Shown: one piece after another, positions 38,301-47,869 of the stretch
Layout: every line of letters starts with the position of its first letter
How positions within the stretch are numbered: position 1 is the first letter of the stretch
Origin: Narthecium ossifragum
Taxonomy: Eukaryota; Streptophyta; Magnoliopsida; Dioscoreales; Nartheciaceae
DNA length: 64,000 nt
Direction: 5' to 3'
Assembly: GCA_963920575.1 (NCBI GenBank)
Contig: OY986963.1
Location: 6,982,896 to 7,046,895, forward strand
Translations under genes and position numbers: made by a program
Notes under the pieces: model-generated
Told to the model about the DNA's origin: nothing
What the model saw: only the letters and a program-made list of their open reading frames with translations
Databases searched by the model: none

Positions 38301-39661
38301 ATGTTTCACCATTTATGCTTTGCTGAATAACTGTATATGACTGCTTTATGACTTGCCAGGTATATGGCATTTCGTGGCTTGTGATCTTGGCAATATTGCT
38401 TGTCATGAAGGTAAGCTACATTCTTGAATTTTTTGCAGCATTATGAAACTGTTTAAAAAAAATGCAGAAAACAAATTACGAACTTTTTGATGCTAGCTTT
38501 TGCATTATAGTGTTTTAACATATCTAGGTTATTATTTAGATGCTTTAGTTCCTTTTCCTTTGTTTTTTTTCTCTCCTCTCTCCTATATATGGAGGAGGGT
38601 GGGAGCGGGAGAGAGGTTTTCCTCCATGCGGTTTCTGAATTTACAAGTAATTTTCACCTAACCAGAGCAGAACAAAGTGACTGTTTCAGTGTTTCCATCA
38701 TACTCCAGATTCATTGTGGGAAAATATGTGGCTGCATCAAATGGTCTGACATTGTCTTTTTGTGCTTAAGCATGATGCATATATGCAGTTTTTTAGGAAA
38801 AAAGAAATTCAGCTTTTTACCCTGTCTTAGAGTGGGCAGAGGATTCAAACCAAAGACCTCATGCTTGAGGTCACAGCCGCAAATACCCTGTATTAGGGTG
38901 GGTAATTGGTATATACGCAGTTTAAGCTCTCTACTTTCAATGATTATATGTTATTGCTGCAATAATTAAATGATTGCTTTGACAGGGTCATTAACGCATT
39001 TGTCTAGAAGCTCTTTTTTCTTACGTTTAAACTCTACTTATCACTATCTATCTTGATGGCTGAAATAAATGATAATCAGAGCATCGGTGACGATATTCAT
39101 ACTCGTCCTTTTGTTTCTTCCAGACGGTGTCTGTGGGAAGGCGGAGATTCAGTGCAAATTTTCAGCTTGTTTTCCGGTTGATCAAGTTCCTCATCTTTGT
39201 AACATTTGTTTCTATTCTGATCACCTTAATAGCCCTTCCTCATATGACAGTACAGGACATCATCGTCTGCTGCCTTGCTTTCCTGCCAACTGGCTGGGGG
39301 TTGCTTTTGGTATGTGATTCTCATATCGACCTCATTGTTGTTTCTGTTGTGGTTTCCCCTTGGCTTAGTCATTCTTGTCTAATTCACTCTGTGCTTCTTT
39401 GCTCCTCAGATCGCACAAGCATGTAAGCCTGTCTTTCGCAGCGCAGGGTTATGGGGATCAGTCCGTGCATTGGCCCGGGGCTACGAGATCATGATGGGAT
39501 TGCTCCTTTTCACTCCAATAGCCTTCTTAGCTTGGTTCCCCTTTGTGTCTGAGTTTCAGACTCGCATGTTGTTTAATCAGGCATTTAGTAGGGGTTTGCA
39601 GATTTCTCGTATTCTTGGTGGGCAGAAGAAGGACAAGTCCTCTCGCAACAACAAGGAGTAA
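14389..39661 (+). CDS. CALS3: Callose synthase, CALS3/GSL12 type (42 exons)
   Basis: This encodes a plasma-membrane 1,3-beta-glucan (callose) synthase, GT48 family, which polymerises UDP-glucose at plasmodesmata and cell plates. Joined exons give 5880 nt, 1959 residues without a stop, the normal family length (about 1950). The N-terminus has [20 protein letters not shown] and [10 protein letters not shown] (Vta1-like domain, residues about 35-180). The FKS1 domain with [12 protein letters not shown] follows near 260. A first membrane cluster spans about 475-760. The central cytosolic GT48 region (about 1095-1530) includes [60 protein letters not shown] and [19 protein letters not shown] second membrane cluster spans about 1515-1950, and the C-terminus has [12 protein letters not shown]. 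The start at 14389 matches family N-termini; an in-frame ATG at 14359 is less likely. [15 protein letters not shown] favours CALS3 over CALS1. Intron 37 is GC-AG. Confidence 0.93.
15351..17152 (-). mobile_element. Probable solo LTR in intron 2
   Basis: The block starts TGTTACGAGCG and ends CGCGTATCA, giving TG...CA ends and a short inverted terminus. Flanks are CTGTG (15346-15350) and CTGCG (17153-17157), a 4/5 match as an aged target duplication. On the minus strand a TATA-like CATATAAAAGC near 16810-16825 precedes a leader, so the LTR is antisense to the gene. The middle (15700-16500) is extremely purine-rich on the + strand and yields long low-complexity frames rich in Pro/Ser or Arg/Glu/Gly; these are not believed to be genes. 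Confidence 0.5.
17343..17656. repeat. Two adjacent hairpin-forming inverted repeats in intron 2
   Basis: Bases 17343-17378 and 17486-17521 are inverted copies matching at 35 of 36 positions. Immediately after, 17555-17575 and 17636-17656 are perfect 21-base inverted copies. A direct repeat around GGCACCTCTTCTGTTCT (near 17378 and 17430) lies in the first loop. There is no coding function. Confidence 0.8.
17657..19319. other. Remainder of intron 2, no gene seen
   Basis: Around 17900-18190 short open stretches look codon-like (for example a Lys/Glu-rich frame near 17940) but are broken by stops and not recognised. They may be remnants of an inserted transcript. Confidence 0.3.
21653..22093. 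mobile_element. Short TIR element in intron 9
   Basis: The left end reads CAAGGATTGCCGTGCCGG and the right end, complemented, CAAGGTTTTCCGTGCTGG, an imperfect inverted pair. The element is filled with repeated GCCGGCACG/CGTGCCGGC-type motifs at both ends (21660-21760 and 21925-22085). It has no coding capacity. ACGTC occurs on both flanks, but an exact target duplication was not resolved. It is probably a non-autonomous hAT or Mutator-type element. Confidence 0.55.
25135..25480. repeat. CGGTAG palindromic repeat element, intron 14 copy
   Basis: The block begins GTGCTGATTTGTGCACAAGC and consists of alternating direct and inverted copies of short units such as CATCTATCCTATCGGTAG and ACCGATACATTCAATCGG. 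It can fold into several hairpins. Closely similar organisation and start sequence occur at 48558-48850, and a diverged relative lies at 46773-46930. No coding capacity is seen. It is likely a MITE or foldback family with internally amplified palindromes. Confidence 0.7.
27506..27835 (+). repeat. CCGGCACC-containing tandem repeat in intron 17
   Basis: A block starting ACACATGCC at 27581 recurs, diverged, at 27759 (offset 178). Both continue with GTAAGTCTTACC and end near ATCATGG/ATTATGG. A third partial copy (GTAAGTCTTACCGGCACC) is at 27506-27523. Confidence 0.75.
28443..30403. other. Intron 20 of the CALS3-like gene, no element resolved
   Basis: This is 1.96 kb of unannotated intron. Near 29440-29520 the + strand encodes an acidic stretch ending CQNCDEDED before a stop. 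This looks like a decayed coding remnant but is not recognised. Confidence 0.3.
32694..34435 (-). mobile_element. Solo Athila/Tat-type LTR in intron 28, TSD GTTAC
   Basis: The 1742-bp block begins TGATACGACTTG and ends AAGTCTTATCA, flanked by an exact 5-bp duplication GTTAC at 32689-32693 and 34436-34440. The minus strand carries the LTR sense: a TATA-like CTATAAATAG at about 33751-33761 and, near the 3' end, a GGATTCGACTCGGACTC motif. Repeated GATCGATCGG palindromes lie at 33840-34065. The block at 34090-34215 matches 2450-2580, so the family is that of the element at the left edge. There is no coding capacity. The insertion is antisense within the callose synthase gene. Confidence 0.9.
37064..37154 (+). 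other. GC-AG intron (intron 37)
   Basis: The exon ends TTTGCAG and the intron begins GCATGACC instead of GT. The acceptor is TTTATGGCAG. Family sequence (EDIFAG then FNSTLREG) fixes the junction and leaves no GT alternative. GC-AG introns are a known minor class. Confidence 0.8.
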
Positions 39662-39940
39662 ATCGGCCTGCTGTCTACTATTTATGGACTATGCACATCA
39701 TTTTGTACAATTTTTATTAGCCTCTCTTTTTCATCTTAGCAGATGTCATTCGGCTAATAGCCCCAATGTATACTTGTTGTAGCCAAATTATAATTGTACA
39801 CAGAAAACCACGTAGTTATTATATGTATCAGTGAGGCTAATCACTAATGCTCACTAGGATGAGATCCAGCATTTGGATGGTTGGATTCGTTCATATGTAT
39901 TATATATGCTTCTAAGAAGTTGTGTTTGTTTTTTTATGAC
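39662..39940 (+). other. 3' flank of the CALS3-like gene
   Basis: Presumed 3'UTR followed by AT-rich sequence. No clear polyadenylation signal is called. Confidence 0.4.
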
Positions 39941-40247
39941 TAAAATTTCAATTAATACCATGTAGTTTGATCGATTTTTTTATATGGTCCTTATATTTCA
40001 AAAAGTTGTAATACATATCCTCAAATTTAATAATCGCTCTTATGTGGTTCGCCACATCACCCACCGTTCGCGATCTGATAGAAAGTGGGGCCACGTGCGT
40101 CGCACGTGATCCCACGCCGTCGCTCTCCGTTACCTCGTTAAGTCTTAACGGGGCGATTGGGGCCCTTTTATTTTAATGAAAGAAATTGGAAAGCAAACGA
40201 ATATATTTCTATAATAATTCGATTCGAGCAACGCTCGAGCTTTAATA

Positions 40248-41134
40248 ATGGCGGACTACGGAGATGGCGATGCGGTGGCGGTAGGTTCGGGGATCGACCA
40301 CTTTGATAGGCTCCCGGACTCTGTTCTGCTCGTGGTCTTCAACAAGATCGGCGACGTGAAGGCCCTGGGGCGTTGCTGCGTGGTGTCCCGCCGGTTTCAT
40401 GTCCTTGTTCCCCATGTCGACTACGTCGTGGTGCGTGTGGACTGCGTCATCTCCGACGACCCGTCTTCCCCTACGACCCGTCTTCCCCTGGCGCTGCTGC
40501 TGCGGCGGCGGCAGCGTCTGCATCGGTTGAAAAGGGGCGGGGAGTCCTCTCTCACCTCGCCCGCCTCGTTCTTTCTGGCCTTGTGAAGCCCCTCCACGCC
40601 CTTGGCCAGATCATCTCGCCATCATCCTCAGCTGCTGCGGCGTCCGCTGCATCCGGCGATGGAATCCCGCGGAGGAGCTCGGGCAGTGAGTCCTCTGAGG
40701 TTTCCCACCACTCACCGACTGAAGTGCTGAGAAACTTTAAGGAGATCCAGAAGCTAAAGATTGAACTCCCCACAAGGGAGCTCGGCGTTGATGATCGCGT
40801 CCTCCTCAAATGGAAGGCCGGATTCGGCTCTACCCTTGACTCCTGCGTCATCCTCGGCGCCTCTTCCGTTTGCCCTAACCTTAATTGTAGCACTAGCGGG
40901 GATTTCAACAATTGTGGTGGTGGCGCTGTTGCTGACGACAATGGCAGCATCCCCGAGTCATTCTACACCAGCGGGGGCCTCAAGCTGCGAGTTTTGTGGA
41001 CCATTAGCTCGCTTATTGCTGCTTCGGCGAGGCACTACCTTTTGCAGCCCATCATCACGGACCATGGCACGCTGCAGCATCTTGACCTCACGGACTCTGA
41101 TGGGAGAAGAAGGGCCCCGACCGCCCCGGGGTAA
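40248..41134 (+). pseudogene. F-box gene fragment (AUF1-like), frameshifted
   Basis: From ATG 40248 the frame gives FDRLPDSVLLVVFNKIGDVK and LGRCCVVSRRFHVLVP, an F-box. Another frame continues with LARLVLSGLVKPLHALGQII, HSPTEVLRNFKEIQKLKIEL, VLLKWKAGFGSTLDSCVILG, GSIPESFYTSGGLKLRVLW and ISSLIAASARHYLL. This order matches plant auxin-up-regulated F-box (AUF1/At1g78100-like) proteins, SCF substrate receptors. The frame change is explained by a 17-bp tandem duplication at 40456-40489. The protein also loses its family C-terminus, ending in the element's inverted repeat at 41134. It is a captured, apparently nonfunctional copy. Confidence 0.85.
40456..40489 (+). repeat. 17-bp tandem duplication causing the F-box frameshift
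   Basis: ACGACCCGTCTTCCCCT occurs twice back to back (40456-40472 and 40473-40489). Removing 17 bases would bring the two frame segments into register, since 17 leaves remainder 2 on division by 3 and the two frames differ by that amount. Confidence 0.9.
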
Positions 41135-41333
41135 CGGGGAGCGACGGCGTGGGGTCACGTGCGGCGCACGTGGCCCCACTTTCTGTCAGATCGTGGACGG
41201 TAGCTAACGGCGGGTGACGTGACGGATCACATAAGAGCGATTATTAAATTTGAGGGTCTGTATTGCAACGTTTTGAAATATAAGGACCACATAAAAATAT
41301 AAGTCAAACTACAGGATACTAATTGAAAATTTA

Positions 41334-42473
41334 GCTGTGAAATTCGTACTTTTTACTCTGGAAAAGGTTTCTTTGCCTTTTTTACACCCTGAAAACAAGA
41401 ATCAAATATTGCGTATTAAGTCTGGAACTTTTAACTAACCAGTTGGGCAATGTTAGCAGCCTATGTCATGTTATTTTTCTATCTTAAAAAACCTCGTCAG
41501 CGTCATGTGTCTTTGATTCTCTGCCAAGAAGAGTAGTAGTGCAATTAAAGAGGCTGGCTTTGCCCCAACTACAAAGTTGTTGGTTTTCTCTCTCGAGGTC
41601 TATTTTGGTAGATGCATGTCAATGCTCTACTCACGGGGGCTTACCTGTTCATCATAGCTATATGAGAAGACCATAGAAAAGTGCCACAAAAGTTCATCCA
41701 GTAGGCCTTTTACGGCTTCCATCTCCAGCTAAAGCACATAAAGGTAAACGAAATACCCCTTATCACTTCACCAGCACTTTTGTAGTGATAGCTGAGTGGA
41801 GGAAAGCACATAAAGGTACAACAACTCACTATCAAACAACTCTATATTTTGGGCCACAAAGCCAAGTCATTGCATTCATACTTTATATTTTCAATTTCCA
41901 GTTCCCGTTGAGTAATTCAAAATGTTATTTGGGATTAATAAATCCCCACTCTTCAATCAAGTTGAGAAAGGATGCATGTCAACACGTCACTCGACTTACT
42001 CAAAAAAATAAATAATAATAATAATAATAAAGAGGGGGTGGGGTGGGGGGACCTTGTCAAGCACAACAGAGCATACCTGGGTATTGACAAAATTACCCAC
42101 GTAAGACTCAAAAAGCAAGAAAGGAAGGGCTTCTCTGCCGCTTTTCCATTTTAAACTTGGGTGGCCTTTTTCGTAATTTCTCACCAAAAGGGAGCACTTC
42201 CAAAGCAACTCTTCTCGCAAGAACGGTTCCCTCCCGTTCCTCACCAGCCCAACTCCCTCTCCTCGTCAACTTTCCCTTCTAATCTAAACCCCTCTCGCGC
42301 GCCTTCCCCATTCCATTCCATCCCCCACAAACCCTAATCCCCTTTCCTCAGGCTCCTCTTAAATCCATCTTTTTCTTGGATCGAGATCGAGGGAGGGGAC
42401 TTGAATCTTGTGTTCCGCGTTGGATTTGAGGGTCTTGAAAGGTTTGGCGGGGGTGACTAGGAGGAAATGAGGG
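41334..42473. promoter_or_regulatory. Intergenic and upstream region of the PP2C gene
   Basis: No gene. An AAT microsatellite lies at about 42009-42030, followed by a G-rich stretch. Bases 42180-42473 form a CT-rich probable 5'UTR ending at the PP2C start codon. Confidence 0.45.
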
Positions 42474-45400
42474 ATGTTCTCGTGGCTGGCAAGGATCGCG
42501 GCGGCGTGCTGGAGGCCGGTCCGGCGGTACTCCCGTATGAGCAAGGATGAGGGGGTGAAGGAGGATGACGCGCTGATGTGGTCGCGGGATCTCACGCGTC
42601 ATGCTGCGGGGGAGTACTCCTTTGCCGTTGTTCAAGCCAACGAGGCGCTTGAGGACCACAGCCAGGTCGAGACTGGCGGTTCCGCCACGTTCGTGGGGGT
42701 CTACGACGGCCACGGAGGTCCCGATGCCTCCAAGTTCGTCTCTGACCACCTCTTCGCTCACCTCATGAGTAAGCGCGAAGGCCCATTGCTCCCAATTGTA
42801 CTTTGAAGTGGTGATTTTGTGCTTATATTTAAGTGGGATATTCTTCTCATTTTATTGAAGTAATTGTTATGTTTCTCTTGCTTACTCAATTTTCTTGTCG
42901 CAAAGGTCAGGTGCCTAAGTAGATACGTGGGGTTTTTACACTTTTAATGTTATTATTAGGTTAAAATTTCTGCTTGTAGTCAATTCGTTAAAAGAAGATC
43001 TTGTTATTGTGTGGCTCTAGGACCAGTTTGTTCGTGGCTCGAGGATGATGACCGGGCATACAAACTTGTATTTTTTGGGATGTTTTTGAGTCAGATGAGT
43101 GAACTATATTGTCTACTTGAAAACTTGCATTCTTAAAAAGGTAGTATGGGATGTTCGAGTCAGATGAGTGGATCCACATTTTGTGTCCTCACATATAAGC
43201 GTGCAAGGGATTACTACAAATGTTGATGGAATGAGGAAGTGCAGGGAGGGATTTGTCCTTGTTTGAATGAAATTTCCAACCTGAGCCTATGTTGAATGCA
43301 TGAGGGAGTTCTTAAAGATTCTCCATCTCAGACTCGTAAGTTTATGGTTTAGATTGCACAATTCCAATGATTCCAAGACACTGCAAACCTAATTTTTCCT
43401 TTTTCTTGTAAGCAAACTTACATGGTTTGAAAGATTAAGCAATATAGCTTGAGATTTTTATCTAGGATATTTTGGTTGTTCATCTCCTTTCATTAATCAT
43501 GGACCACTGTTGCACTGGGGATGATGGTGCATTGCTTGATTTACTGTGCTGTGCGACTCAAAAATGATTGGTGTGATATCTAGTTTTCTTGAGTCTATGT
43601 CTACAGTTTAGAAGCAAATGTTTTGGTTTTCTCTTGTATACTTTCTTTTATTCTAACAGCCAGCGGAAGGTTGTATCTTCGTTTCGGCATCTGATTATTC
43701 TGATGTCTGCATAAATTGAAGCCTTCTTATAAGATCTACAAGTATGTTTTCTTGCCATCTATGTCACAGGGCTTGCTCGGGAGAGTGGAAGCATTTCTGA
43801 GGATGTTTTTAGACGTGCATTTTCTGCAACTGAGGATGGGTTTCTGGCATTAGTGCGCAGGGCTCGTCTAATAAAGCCGTTAATCGCTTCTATAGGATCT
43901 TGTTGTTTGGTGGGAGTTATCTGGAGGGGCACCTTATATGTTGCTAACTTGGGGGATTCTCGAGCAGTTATTGGTTATTTAGGTAGGTCGAAGAACATCA
44001 TTGCTGAGCAACTGACTAGGGATGACAGCGCAAGCCTGGAGGAGGTGAGGCAAGAACTTAGATCTCTTCATCCGGATGACTCGCAAATTGTAGTTATGAA
44101 GAATGGGGTGTGGCGGATAAAAGGCATAATCCAGGTTAGCCATATTTCAGTCTTTGTCCATTTAATTGCTGTCGGCAATTCTTACTTGTTTCCTCTATGT
44201 TTTGGCTGCATTCTCATTTCAGCTCATGATTTCATATTCTTCAGGGTGTGTAGAAATGGTAGGGCGTGACCATGTTTCTTTAATCAAAGAAGGGATGCTG
44301 GTAGTAATTTGAGAAGGAATTGCACCATATTGCTAAAAGAATGTATGCTCAATTCTAGATTGGCACTACAATTTGCACATAGTGGAGAAACTAAACTTGC
44401 CTCTAGCTTTGTGATTCGATTCTAGTCATTTATTTCATTGCCTGATGTAGGATGACTCCCTACGGAGATTGCCTGGGAAAAGTGACTCTCGAGCTATTTA
44501 GACTGAAGACATTTTCTTCACCTGGTCATTCGGTCATGGTGCGAAAGGCTAAGAGACAAGAGCATATAAGTGAAATGGGAGCGAGCTGATAGTTGGGATA
44601 GGAGCAGTGGGTCCGGATGGTGGTTATGGCACTATGGCCTCTACTAGCTAGCTTTGAGAGGACAGGGAACATCTGACAAAAGCAGCTTCAGTTTTAAGGC
44701 TTTTTGATGTTTAAGGGCATCTATGATTTGTAGCGGCCTGATCCGAGGACTAGTTGGTTTTGTGAATTATGTACTAGAGGTCTAATTAATTTCTGTTTCT
44801 TTTTTGGTAGCGTAGAGGCCCCATTATTTGGACTTTGTATGACGTCACTAACCAAAATTCTCGTATCTTTATATGTAGGGTTTGGTCTTATAGCAGTTTT
44901 TACCCTGCAATTTGTAAAGAAGCATTCAACAGTAGCCATGACCTAATTAAGCCTGGGTATGAATGCAAGTAGAAAGTTATCCTCGTTTCCATGATGTGAG
45001 TTTATGTTTTTAATCCAGATTGGATAATGCGAATATTTTTATTTTCTTTCTCCTGCATGAACTTTGGCCATTGAAAACTAGAGCACCTTCTTCTATGAGG
45101 TTAGCTTATATCTTGTTTGGACAAATTTTTGTTCTGAATGTCTAGGAGCTTGCATGTATCTTCTCATTGCCTCAAACTTGTCTTATAATGCAATTCTTTA
45201 GTTCCTCGCAATCTTTACTCTTACTTTTCTATGACATTCTCTTCTGTGCTTAGGTTTCTAGATCTATAGGGGACGCTTACCTAAAGAAGCCTGAATTTGC
45301 TATAGATCCATGTAATCCTCGCTTCGGACTTTCTGAACCTCTTCGGCGCCCAGTTTTAACAGCGGAACCATCTGTATGCACAAGAGTCCTGCTACCACAG

Positions 45401-45852
45401 GATAAGTTCTTAATATTTGCATCTGATGGACTATGGGAGAACCTGACGAACCAAGAAGCCGTGGAGATTGTGCATAATTACCCTAGGCCAGTATGTTGCT
45501 TATGCTCATTTTGCTCGTAGCATAACTACTTGATTCATGCAATCTCTCTTTTTTACAAATCCTCATTCTTTTGCTGTAGGGAATAGCAAGGAGACTTGTC
45601 CAAGCATCCATGCGGGAGGCAGCTCGGAAAAGGGAAACTAGGTATAAAGATCTGAAGAAAATTGGAAAGGGGGTTCGCCGCTGCTTCCATGATGACATAA
45701 CGGTTGTTGTCGTTTTCATTGACCATGAGCTATTGCGGGGACCAGATGCATCTGTGCCACAACAATCTGTACGAGGGTTCATTGATACAGTTGAACCATC
45801 AGACATTGCTATATTTGATGAGATCAATGTGGGCACAAGCTCAGTGGTTTGA
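42474..45852 (+). CDS. Protein phosphatase 2C, clade D (4 exons)
   Basis: A Mn/Mg-dependent Ser/Thr phosphatase; clade-D members regulate plasma-membrane H+-ATPase and growth in other plants. Exons are 42474-42768, 43770-44134, 45254-45490 and 45580-45852, total 1170 nt, 389 residues. Visible motifs: [18 protein letters not shown] (49-66), metal-binding VYDGHGG (76-82), [25 protein letters not shown] (141-165), VWRIKGIIQ then [15 protein letters not shown] (221-235), [16 protein letters not shown] (275-290) and [16 protein letters not shown] (336-351). An N-terminal Trp/Arg-rich segment and a short C-terminal tail are normal for the clade. Positions 183-184 read DD where the family usually has DH. 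All introns are GT-AG. Not assigned to a specific clade-D ortholog. Confidence 0.93.
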
Positions 45853-46772
45853 TTTGAAGTTGTTGCCGCCCCTCCCAGACGAACAATAATTACACCCAAG
45901 TTTCATATTTTCATGCATCCAAGTATATCTTTGATTCTATACTTCCTTCGTGAACATTTTTTAGGTCAGTTTTTTCATCTGAATTGAAACAGTGGATATC
46001 AAAGAGAAACTTTACTTGTTGCGACAGGACAAATCATGACAGGTATTAAACATCAGTATTTTCATTCATCCTTTTCATTGATTCTATAACTTGCAGATAC
46101 AGCCAACCTTTCAGCTGGTTTGTGTCTGCTGAAATTAATTCCCTGTGATTTAAGACGATAGCTAAGTACAATCTCAGAATAGATTTGTTGCTTGAGATGT
46201 ATTTTGGTTTGATCAGCAGCTTCCATTTGGTGCGCAAAATCAGGACCTTATTGTATATTCTGCTATTGCTGTGTAAATCAGACATGTCTGTAATAATACA
46301 AAATCATAGCCCCGGCAAATGAGTTTTTATTACAGTGGATAAGCACAGCATCTTCTATAGTTTCCTCTTCCTACCTTTGATACAAGCTTTATACATACTA
46401 TGATGGGTCATTCCATCTTGTTTAAAGTTTAGTGTTTGATCTTGGCTCAGAACGTACAAATGTGCAGTGAGTGCGATTTCAGCTACGCCAAATCGAAGGC
46501 TTTTTCGTCATCAAACGACACTGATTTTGGCGCTGACCACAGGAAAGCAAATTGATATTTGGATAGTTTCTAAACTCTGCAACTGCAATTGGGGTCTGGA
46601 ATATGGGTCAAGGTCATTGTGACATATCCTTCTATTAATTATCTTCTTTGTACCATTTATCAGATAATTGGAGCACTGAGATCGAACAAAACCAAATTGT
46701 CCCCCTAAAAGCGAGGGTAATAGACTTCGCTAATCATTTAAAGAAGGAATCGTGATTGGGGTACACGGGTAA
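45853..46772. other. 3' flank and intergenic, no gene seen
   Basis: AT-rich sequence with short random frames only. Confidence 0.5.
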
Positions 46773-46930
46773 AGATGTGCATGCCCTTCAATCGGTAGAC
46801 ACATCTGTCGATTGAATGTATCAATCATCTAATTGGTAGATGTCTATCAATTGAGTCATCCAATCCACCAATAGATTAGGTGAATTCATCGGTAGACATC
46901 AACCGATTGAAGCAACGTATATGACAGATT
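46773..46930. repeat. Diverged CGGTAG-type palindromic repeat
   Basis: Alternating TCAATCGGTAGACA, GATTGAATGTATCAAT, TTGGTAGATGTCTATCAATTG and CATCGGTAGACATCAACCG-type units fold back on one another. Its style matches the elements at 25135 and 48558, but the units are more degenerate. Confidence 0.5.
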
Positions 46931-46984
46931 GCAAATGGGATGGGGTCCTAATTTATTGACAGGTATGGATCATACATCATACAA

Positions 46985-47070
46985 CCGATCAGTTCAGATT
47001 AAGTGGTTATGATCAACTATGATTTGAGATCAGTTCAGATTAGATGGTTATGATAAACTCTGATTTGAGT
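46985..47070 (+). repeat. Short tandem duplication
   Basis: GATCAGTTCAGATTA followed by TGGTTATGAT(C/A)AACT(A/C)TGATTTGAG occurs twice in succession, with a period of about 46 bases. Confidence 0.75.
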
Positions 47071-47524
47071 TCGAGTAAGGTCAATTGATGTTTCCAACTT
47101 GATACCAGAGCCCCATGGGTTAACGTTTGCAAAGCCAGCTACTGATTAAGATTAATTTGCACCAACCGGGCTGCGATTTACTCGAGTCTTCGTTGTGGAA
47201 TCAAAACGATAATATGAGATAATGACCCTGAGATCATCTGCATGCATCTCCTGGGTACCAAAATGTACGAGTTTAGCAGGACCAATTAATATGATGAAGG
47301 CCGCATATTTTCTGTAAGTTTAAACCAAAAGAGTATCCAGTATCCACTGACATTGCCCGCTAATACCAAATACCTGCTACTAAAAAAAACCACGAGGATC
47401 ATGCCATCATTCTCGGATTGATGGATTCACAACTACCATCACGCGACAAGAATAACGAGCAGTTCTGCTGACAATACCATCACTTCAAGAAGAAACATAA
47501 GAGGAACTATAGATGGCAGAATGT

Positions 47525-47767
47525 CATGAAAAGAGCCAACAATATACCAAAAACAAATGAACCACAGTGTCAGAGTTTAGAAGAGCTCTCAGCAGCCTAA
47601 AACTTGAAAATAACACCAAAATTTCTTGATTTCTTGGGTGCCCCTTCTGCCATGAAAAGAGCCAACAAGACCAAAAACAAATAAACCACGGTGTCAGAGT
47701 TTAGAAGAGCTCTCAACAGCCTAAAACATGAAAATAGCATCAAAAGATCTTCATTTCTTGGGTGCCC
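47525..47767 (+). repeat. 126-bp tandem duplication
   Basis: A unit starting CATGAAAAGAGCCAACAA at 47525 recurs at 47651 with about 90% identity by eye, including GTGTCAGAGTTTAGAAGAGC and ending TTTCTTGGGTGCCC. Confidence 0.85.
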
Positions 47768-47869
47768 TACAAAGGACAGACATTATTAGCAGTTATTCAG
47801 CTGATAGTCTAGAAAGTAGCATAGGAGAAGCAAGCAGCGAAGGAAAAACACGGATAGAGATTCTTACCC

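Larger units (their letters stand above)
14389..39661 (+). other. Exon coordinates of the CALS3-like gene
   Basis: Exons: 14389-14605, 14974-15074, 19320-19444, 19563-19656, 19792-19902, 19983-20099, 20270-20362, 20466-20557, 20760-20886, 22491-22628, 22735-22811, 22887-22977, 24092-24214, 24349-24463, 26444-26778, 26932-26984, 27075-27135, 28061-28142, 28216-28265, 28356-28442, 30404-30541, 30674-30771, 30858-30942, 31028-31188, 31289-31412, 31502-31599, 31787-31925, 32008-32159, 34606-34715, 34837-34962, 35092-35160, 35253-35442, 35674-35821, 35982-36101, 36172-36290, 36388-36471, 36951-37063, 37155-37384, 37469-38266, 38360-38410, 39124-39309, 39410-39661. All junctions are GT-AG except the intron after exon 37. 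Phases chain correctly and the total is divisible by three. Large introns are 2, 9, 12, 14, 20 and 28; those without their own repeat entry (12 and 20) show nothing recognisable. Confidence 0.85.
39941..41333. mobile_element. Mutator-like element carrying an F-box gene (Pack-MULE-like)
   Basis: The first roughly 200 bp (39941-40140) are repeated in inverted orientation at about 41133-41333. Matching parts include TAAAATTTCAATTAATACC versus the complement of GGATACTAATTGAAAATTTA, the AATTTAATAATCGCTCTTA segment, and GAAAGTGGGGCCACGTGCG. Such long terminal inverted repeats are typical of Mutator-like elements. The interior is an F-box coding region and there is no transposase. No 9-bp target duplication was recognised. 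It lies between the CALS3-like and PP2C genes. Confidence 0.75.
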
